Shown here piece after piece: positions 56,946 to 64,000 of a stretch of DNA of 64,000 bases. The position numbers and the translations under genes were made by a program. The notes below the pieces were generated by a model. It had not been told where the DNA came from. It was given only the letters and a program-made list of their open reading frames with translations, and searched no databases. The stretch comes from Liolophura sinensis (Eukaryota; Mollusca; Polyplacophora; Chitonida; Chitonidae): assembly GCF_032854445.1 (NCBI RefSeq), contig NC_088297.1, forward strand, positions 17,001,127 through 17,065,126, in the 5' to 3' direction. The first letter of the stretch is position 1, and each line of letters starts with the position of its first letter.

Positions 56946-58134
56946 TTGGTTGATTGGGAAACGGAGAACATTAACTGAATTAGGAGCTAAAGTACACGGT
57001 ATTACGACCAGGACGCGGCACAGATGACATTGCCTTAACTTAAGTGCAGACATATTTATTATACCTACGACTATTTAAAGAGCCACTGAAATGGAACAAG
57101 CAATATTTGCGTTGTTTATTTTCTTTGAATGGGATAACAATGTTACAACCCTTATTTTCGGGTCAGGAATCAACTTGTAATTGTGACTTTTATACGTGTA
57201 GTTTATTTCTCTACATGATCAAACAACTCGTGACGTTAGAATGCTCCTGAAGCAGGCTACTCAATCGGCATTCGCAAACGTTCCGCGCAGTTGCGCTTGC
57301 GCATGTTCAGGAAGTTCTGGGAATAGTCGGTTCACAGTCTAAGCATACATGGCAGTTGGGTGAATCCAGCGCGTTTTCACTTGAAACATGGACATGCCCT
57401 CTTCATTCTTGAAGAATTTGTTTTCTTTGTACTTTAAGATTTTAAAGGTTTATTTAGATAACGCGAATGTGACCATAGGTTCATCTCTGAAAATCCTATC
57501 TACACTGTCAGCCAATCACATTTTGTATCCCTATACCGCGCACCTTCCACACCCAAACCACTGAGATGGTTCGAATTCAGCCCTTTGTCATTGAAATGAG
57601 ACTTTCACTCAAAGACAGTGATAGGTTCTTATATACGACGATGAGCGCTGCTCAGATAAGTACATGTCGAAAATGAGCAAGCATATCTGTAAGTGTAACA
57701 TTTGTCTGCTACTGTACTTGCACTCACATGTACAGAACTAATTAACACTCTCTTTGCATATACTTTGGCACAGCTGGCCCATTTGATAAACAGATAAGTG
57801 TACCATAAAATATCGGCTGCACTTGTGTTCGCCAGCAATTCGCCACACCCATTGTACCCTGGGGGAATGGAATAATGGAAACACATAAATAATGACAACT
57901 TGTTTACACAAGTGACCTTTTTATCTATGGCACAAGTTTGTGTATTTAATTGATTAGTTTGTTTATTTATATTTTTTATTATTTCTTTATTTATTTATTT
58001 ATCATTCATTACGTTTGTCTCTGCTGCGGCCTTTTGTGAGCTAATTTGTGAGTTTAATGGCAAAGTGTGGTATTTGCCGATTTCTTGTATTCATAAGACT
58101 GACCAGTCATCTTCATTTCATTCAGGGCGACGCT
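56946..58134. other. Nothing firmly recognised
   Basis: A 58-codon plus frame opens at 57388 (MDMPSSFLKN) after TTGCGCTTGCGCATG, which resembles an NRF1 site; too weak to call. A T-rich tract lies at 57950-58005. Confidence 0.4.
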
Positions 58135-58145
58135 TTAATGTATAG

Positions 58146-58376
58146 AATGACCCAGGAGCCTTTCACCGATGCGGTCGCTGTGAGTTGAAGTCCAGCTCAT
58201 GCTGGCTTCCTCTCCAGCCGTAAGTGGGAAGGTCTGAAAGCAACCTACGGGTGGTCGTGGGTTTCCCCCGGGATCTGCCCGGTTTCCTCCCACCATAATG
58301 CTGGCCGCCGTCGTATAAGTGAAATATTGTTGAGTACGGCGTAAAACACCAATCAAATCAAATAAATAAAATAAAA
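58146..58376 (+). repeat. 5'-truncated SINE-A with exact target duplication
   Basis: TTAATGTATAG flanks it at 58135-58145 and 58377-58387. The insertion begins inside the tRNA-like head (AATGACCCAGGAGCC) and ends in an AAAT-type tail. Confidence 0.93.
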
Positions 58377-58801
58377 TTAATGTATAGCTATGTGCGCTGC
58401 GTTGATCCAACAGACACAAATAACTGATCCATAAGTGCTCCCTACTCCTTCTACGTTTGGAGACAAAAACGTTCCTTTATCTAACACGGCAGAAACATCT
58501 TGCTGTTGGTTTGGTATCAGAAACACGAAGTCAAAATATACTTTTCGGAGCGCTCAACCATCCACTCTTCACTTGGGTCCGCCTTGTGTTTAAGCGCTGT
58601 TACACTACAGTGTATTTTACTGAAAAGTCTGAAATTTTATATACGCACAAATCCTTTGCCAACTCGAACAGGCAACAATGGTCTGATTGGACAACGATGA
58701 CGTCTTGATATGTTCTGGGGTTTTTTCCCGTCAGATCAAAACGATAAACGGAGTGATACAAAAGGGTAGTGTTTAGCGTGATTTAATGAAGATTTCTTTT
58801 A

Positions 58802-58972
58802 CATTTATTTATTTATTTGATTGGTGTTTTACGTCATACTCAAGAATGTTTATACGATGGCGACCAATATTATGGTGGGAGGAAATCGGGTAGAACCCTG
58901 GAGAAAACCACGACCATACGCTGGTTGCTGCAAGGCCTTTCCATGTACGACCGTTCAGGAAGCCAGCTTCAC
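58802..58972 (-). repeat. SINE-A, head missing
   Basis: TTTATTTATTTGATTGGTGT, TTTACGTCATACTCAAGAAT, GACCAATATTATGGTGG, GGTTGCTGCAAGGCC and AGGAAGCCAGC. Confidence 0.85.
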
Positions 58973-59677
58973 TTAAACTGATTTTGTTCAAATAGATAGA
59001 GACATCATAAAGTGTATGCTATACAGTTATTGGAATACATGTGTCTTTATGGTCCGTTCACCAGCAGTTTGTTTCGTGCTGTTTTACTACCAAAGAGTGT
59101 ACCCTCTAGAGGCCATACGGACGTCGCGTAAAAAGGTCGCGTGTTCGAAGTACATCGCTCTCAGGAACGCCCACAGCTAGCACTTATTTATCAGACTGCA
59201 GTTTAACGCACTATTTAACCTGCGGCAAATAGCAATAAAGACAATAACACTTGACATTAATAGTTAAAACACTAATCAAATAAAACGAGTAAACTGACGT
59301 TAATGAAAAACGACAAACACTCAAACGACAAACGACTGCTTCTAATACATGAGGTTTTTGGCTGAAATAAACAATATAGCATAGGTGCACAGCAGCGATT
59401 CTTTCCTCCTACCAGTTAGAGGACCAACATGTTTGTCCAGCAATCTTGATCATGAAATGGGATAATTTTGTTATCGTATTTGTCACATGTATGTATAACT
59501 TACATTTTTTTTATCTTTCGAAAGGTCAGTTTCAAAATTTATGAATGCGGGTTATGTATCCTGATACCATATGTAATATTCCGTTTAGTTTCCGAAGTTT
59601 GCTGCAACATGAGCAATTACTCGTTTGTGTGAATCATTTAATGTCCAGTACGAGGTTGTTTCTCCTAGCATAAACAT

Positions 59678-59841
59678 CGGTAAGTCGTCTCAGTGAAGCA
59701 GCACTAAATAAAAGAGCGGTGGAAATCCGTCCTGCTACAAGGAGGCATATTACACGTACATGCATCCTAAAGATTCCTTCGTCGTCATATGACTCAAAAA
59801 TTGTTGAGTACGACGTTAAACCCCAAGCACTCACTCACTCA
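59678..59841 (+). repeat. 5'-truncated SINE-B with exact 16-bp target duplication
   Basis: CTCCTAGCATAAACAT at 59662-59677 and 59842-59857. The insertion starts CGGTAAGTCGTCTCAGTG, in the SINE-B body, and ends in (CACT)n. Confidence 0.93.
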
Positions 59842-59964
59842 CTCCTAGCATAAACATGCATGGTGGAAGTGACGTTCAGCCATAATAATTCATTCATTCA
59901 TTGAGTTTAAAACAGTGGGAAATCCTTCTCTCCTGAAGTAATTCCTGTCAAAGCAGTGAATCTA

Positions 59965-60475
59965 TGCATCGAAATATTCGTATGCCAGCTGTCAACCAAG
60001 ATGAACGTTGCAGGTCAATAATAGCAAGGCCAATTCCCCAAAACGACGTTTAAAAACAAACTACCAAAGACCTAAGATAGTAGATAAAGTACAAGAATCG
60101 GACGGAATCATGCAAGGAGAAGCAGTCAACAGTTTTCAATCATGTCCGAAAGATGCAAGGTATGTTTTACGCGACTGAATCAAATCACTATTCAAATAGT
60201 GTACCATGCTAGAATATAAGTTGGCGATGATAAAAGTTGCGCTTTGATTGTAACTGTTCATATATCCAGCATGGCGATCTCATTTAAAACGATGAATATA
60301 CTTCCCCTGACTCCGGGTTAAGGGGGATTAAACGTTATCATGAAGCAGAGCGCCAGAGATTCTGAAGGCTTTGTCCATATTTACTAACAAGAGAATTATA
60401 CTCATTGTAAAGCTTTAGAAACTTGGAGTAAAGGCGTTTGATGGAATAACCTTGGCACACAAATTTTTGCAGTAA
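59965..60475 (+). repeat. Family G dispersed repeat, most complete copy
   Basis: CTATGCATCGAAATATTCG, GCAAGGCCAATTCCCCAAA, ACGACGTTTAAAA, AAGCAGTCAACAGTTTTCAA, ATGGCGATCTCATTTAAAAC, then GAGAATTATACTCATTGTAA and AAAGGCGTTTGATGGAATAA. About 510 bp, no coding capacity and no obvious terminal repeats. Confidence 0.75.
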
Positions 60476-61228
60476 TAACTTGTGACTATAATAAACTAAC
60501 TATTGTTCATTACCACATTTGCAATTAGGATTTGTTGGAAATGATAGCACTAGTGTATTGCAAGAGGACAAGGATCAGTCCAGCATAGACCCGAGTCGAC
60601 ATTACAATGGGAAAGTTACACCATTGTGATATCAAGACGATGTATATCCTCAACGGGCCAAACAATGAGAGAAAATCTACAATCGGTTTAGTTCCACCAA
60701 CAGTAAAGACACACCAAAATGAAACTAAAGTTTACTGTGTAATATTAAAGTGTACTGCACTGAAAAATTTAATGGGTTAAATTTAACGGCAATTCTGTCG
60801 TCTGAGTGACGCTAGAATGTATTCTGTTATAACAGTACATTATTATGTAATATTCAACATAACATCCTGTCAGTCTAACACAATGTGCTGCAATAACACA
60901 GTGCATTCTAGCAAGATTCAGATAATAGACTATCTGTTAAATTTAACAGATTATTTTCTGGATAGTGAAATATACAGATTTCCTGAGATAAATGGTTTTA
61001 TCCATCCTGGTAATGGAAAGCCTTCTGTATTCAAATCCTAGATCATGAGAATTTTGTGGAATTCAGGCAACAAATAAGAGATATGACTGACTGGAACGCG
61101 CATGTCCGGGATATTCTCGTTCACCAAACACGCTTGGTCAAGACGGAAAGCATTGTAATCCTCACCAGTCACATACAGTTCAAATACAATACACATACTG
61201 TGCGATTCATCCGCAGAACAGAGTAGCT
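60476..61228. other. Nothing recognised
   Basis: AT-rich, short frames only. Confidence 0.4.
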
Positions 61229-61297
61229 CTGTTGGTCGTGGGTTAAATATTCTTGAGTACTGCGTAAAACACCAATCAAATAAATAAATAAATAAAT
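61229..61297 (+). repeat. SINE-A tail fragment
   Basis: GTTGGTCGTGGGTTAAATAT, internally deleted to CTTGAGTACTGCGTAAAACA and AAAT tail. Confidence 0.85.
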
Positions 61298-62774
61298 CAA
61301 AACATGGTGTTTTAAATAGTTTTGGAAATGGGCCTTTTAAATATGGAATTGGAACCACCTTTTATTGATTACGAGTGTTATGCTAACGTCGCCTATAAAA
61401 TTAGTTATACACTCCAGAATGAAGATTGTGGTTTTAAAGGAATGAAGAAAGGTACGCCAACAGTTTACTTTAATTTTTCACTGTTGAGGCGTATTTTTCA
61501 TCTCGTTATAACCCTATTATTTATATTATTTTTTTCGAAAATGACGTCATGTATGAATTTACTGGGAACGTGGGACAAGCTTAATGCTGCCAATTCAAAC
61601 TCCCCCTCTCACAGAGTTGTTTTGACACCGTTGACATCACTATTGCAGGGTATTAAATTTCTGGACAGATTTTTGGAGCCATATTAAAACTTTTTGACGG
61701 TCCTAGAGGAAGGCTGAGATGCTGTTTTGCACTTGTATATGATAAGACACATACTAAAATACATATTAAAAAAAAGAAATATTAGTTTAAATAATATTTC
61801 AGATTTTTACCTACATGTTAGTTAACCCCGACTCTGTAAGCCTATTGAATATTCAACCTCTTCAGACAGACCTTTAACCACATCACAAGGCGTTAATGGC
61901 TCTCAGTTAGGAACGCTACTGTTATACCGATACAGTTAGAGGGGTAACGGCACGAAAGAGCGAGGCTATATTGGATACGTTGTGCAATAACATAGTTAGT
62001 CCCGTAAGGAATACATGGTTGTTTCGGCATCCAACCCCGGAATAGGTTTCCAAGAATTTGCCTTTGAAGGACAAAGAACAAACAGTTAATATATCTAATT
62101 AGAAAGTAACGAAAATGAATTTCCAGCACGTTTATTAATAAAACACCCCCGTCTGTCGATCTCTGTAAGTGGCTCGATGCTTCTATCCTGCGTTGTGGAA
62201 TATGACAGTCAGCTTTTGTTTGCAATCCACACTAATAAACATCGTATAAACCGACACGTCAAACAACTGTCAAAGAAATAGCAATGATGATGAATGGCTG
62301 AATATTACTCGGTTAAGCTTTGCGCATGGATTTGTGCTTGATGTCCGCAATGAAGGCCGGCTGCGTGTGAGACGAGGGTTTGCCCGCAGCGATATTCCCA
62401 TACCGGAATGGCGCTGATGGCTTAGTTACAGCATGTATAAACCTGAAAGACTGGTTAATCTCTGCAGTTTATAAGGGGCACCGCTATAGACCGGGCAAAC
62501 TGGGCACTATATAAGCTAGATGCTGTACCTCTACTGGACAAATTAATTAATTTCGCGCACTTTAGGTAAACAGATGTTTGTTAAATAGGCAGTTGATGAT
62601 TAAAATTCTTAAGGTTCTACTATGATCTAGTGAAAGAAGCACCTGTTTCATTACCGCTTTATTCATTTGATTGGATCGATCGAACATGACCACCTGACGC
62701 AGCGTGATTGCTTGGTTCTCTTACAAAACGGTACATGACGTGTACATATATCGTCCTGTAGCACTTGATAGATC
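61298..62774. other. Nothing firmly recognised
   Basis: A 120-codon plus frame at 61322-61687 (first ATG 61328) contains one hydrophobic stretch but no recognisable domain or promoter. Confidence 0.35.
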
Positions 62775-62787
62775 AAGTGATGATTTT

Positions 62788-62949
62788 CCGGCCGTACGTG
62801 GGAAGGCCTTTCACCAACCTGCGGATGGTCGTGGGTTTCCCCCGGGCTGTGCCCGGTTCCCACCCACCATAATGTTGGCCGCCGTCGTTTAAGTGAAATA
62901 TTCTTGAGTACGGCGTAAAACACCAATCAAATAAATAAATAAATAAGTT
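62788..62949 (+). repeat. 5'-truncated SINE-A with exact 13-bp target duplication
   Basis: AAGTGATGATTTT at 62775-62787 and 62950-62962. The insertion starts CCGGCCGTACGTGGGAAGG and ends GAGTACGGCGTAAAACACCA plus AAAT tail; very close to consensus. Confidence 0.94.
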
Positions 62950-63352
62950 AAGTGATGATTTTAAAAGCCTTTATAAGTTTCATTAGTTTCACAAGGAGTG
63001 TAATTATCTTGTAAGTAAATATGGACAGAGTGTCCAGAATCTCTGGCGCTCTGTTTCACGATTTTATTTAGTACAGCTTAACTCGGGATAAGTGCCGTTT
63101 ATTCGTTGTTTTGAACTAGACTACCAAGTCAGATATATGACAGATGCTACTAAAGAACAACTGAGATATATATTTTCACTATCGACAACTTTCTATCTGC
63201 CACTAACCTAACCATATATCCAGACGCCTAGGTTTGTAATTTGTTCAGGCCACAGGATTTTTTGCCAGCAAACACATGGCCTGTATCTCATCTCAGAGAA
63301 AAACGCTACCTCTGGTGGACAGTTTGAAACTGTTGTCCTCAATGATGAAACG

Positions 63353-63460
63353 GCTTTTCCACGTGCTCTGTCCGATTTCTTCACACCATGTTGCTGGCCG
63401 CCGTCGTAGAAGTGAAATATTGTTGAGTACGGCGTAAAATACCAATCAAGTAAATAAATA
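63353..63460 (+). repeat. 5'-truncated SINE-A with exact 12-bp target duplication
   Basis: AATGATGAAACG at 63341-63352 and 63461-63472. The insertion holds only the 3' third (CGCCGTCGTAGAAGTG to the tail). Confidence 0.93.
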
Positions 63461-63614
63461 AATGATGAAACGAACTGTTCTAACGTTACGGCGACTGGCA
63501 TGTCAGAGGGGACAAACGTTTGGTTAACAAGAGCGCCCACAAATATTTTTTCTTCAAAAATGAATAATAGTAATGTTGCTGTGATCTAAATATCGCAAAT
63601 TTCAAGCCACGAAA

Positions 63615-63827
63615 ATGTCCGATCCATTAATTAACTTCTACAGTTACAAAAGAAGAAAGCCACCGTGTCCAACAGCTTTGTCAACCTCAACAAGTAAAAA
63701 AAACAATACTCTCTGTCGAGGGAAACGAAGTCTTTATCCCATCACAATTTCAGCCTCTTTGGGAACTTTAAGCACTTCTTTAAAATGTAGTCATACTAGC
63801 ACAAAAAACTGTTCAAACGTCACCTAA
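63615..63827 (+). CDS. Candidate first exon with an N-terminal PIP-box-like motif
   Basis: An ATG with A at -3 opens 70 codons to TAA. Residues 1-15 read MSDPLINFYSYKRRK, which fits the spacing of a PCNA-binding PIP box (hydrophobic at position 4, two aromatics at 7-8), although the usual Gln is Ser. Basic residues follow the aromatics at the spacing seen in CDK inhibitors of the p21 type. Position at the extreme N-terminus is as in Cdt1. The rest is Ser/Thr/Lys-rich without a domain. A weak donor (CAACAA|GTAAAA, near 63694) could end a first exon. The motif is short and may be chance. Confidence 0.22.
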   Translation: MSDPLINFYSYKRRKPPCPTALSTSTSKKNNTLCRGKRSLYPITISASLGTLSTSLKCSHTSTKNCSNVT

Positions 63828-64000
63828 ACGTTGAAAGACTGGAATGTCATAAACCGCGGAATTTGCACATTAATCGTAGGTAAAACACCTAACGCTTAGT
63901 TTCACATCCATGTGTACAGTGAACCGCCAGTGGCAGCTGCAAGCTCGTCTCTTTGGATCGTGTCTCATGTACTGGAGGAGATGGATGATGGCAAATAATT

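Noticed and set aside
57629-57898. Minus frame with YNGCGELLANTSA after an acceptor-like sequence, slightly CUB-like
   Set aside because: The similarity is limited to a few residues and no second half of a CUB domain follows.
61322-61687. 121-codon plus frame with a hydrophobic segment
   Set aside because: It starts at a non-ATG codon, is AT-rich, lacks a domain and directly follows a SINE fragment; transcription evidence would be needed.

Overview
The window is animal nuclear DNA: intron-interrupted genes, GT-AG splice sites, AATAAA-type signals, abundant tRNA-derived SINEs and many minisatellites. A gap of exactly 200 N (15399-15598) marks it as draft assembly. The SINE tails with an AAAT tail and the AT-rich, repeat-heavy style resemble lophotrochozoan genomes, most likely a mollusc. 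That is inference from memory; no sequence here fixes the species.

Genes are sparse and confined mainly to the left half. (1) 289-638 (+) is the last coding exon of a solute carrier organic anion transporter (SLCO/OATP). (2) 5171-11403 (-) is a complete seven-exon flavin amine oxidase gene that I joined by hand; all splice phases agree and give a 487-residue protein with a probable signal peptide. (3) 17439-19494 (-) holds two internal exons of a calmodulin-like gene with four canonical EF-hand loops; its first and last exons were not found. (4) 31832-32091 (+) is a proposed two-exon gene for a 51-residue protein, behind ETS- and YY1-like promoter sites and followed by AATAAA. (5) 50225-50466 (-) and 63615-63827 (+) are weaker candidate exons. 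The genes share no evident pathway.

The remainder is repeats. SINE-A (about 30 copies) and SINE-B (9 copies) have tRNA-like heads and related 3' tails, suggesting one shared LINE machinery; SINE-C (about 5 pieces) and a SINE-F candidate carry the same kind of tail. Several copies have exact 11-16 bp target-site duplications, some with 5' truncation. A further retroposon (SINE-E, 20555-20910) contains a perfect 31-bp palindrome. Non-autonomous inverted-repeat elements lie at 2413, 3095, 19626, 48114 and 54233. Two dispersed families of unknown origin were recognised: family D (all copies on the + strand, one expanded into a 56-bp tandem array) and family G (51-52 kb and 60 kb). Minisatellites are numerous; the one in intron 2 of the amine oxidase gene repeats the exon-intron junction itself.

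From 35 to 64 kb I see almost no protein-coding signal, only SINEs, tandem arrays and unassigned AT-rich DNA.
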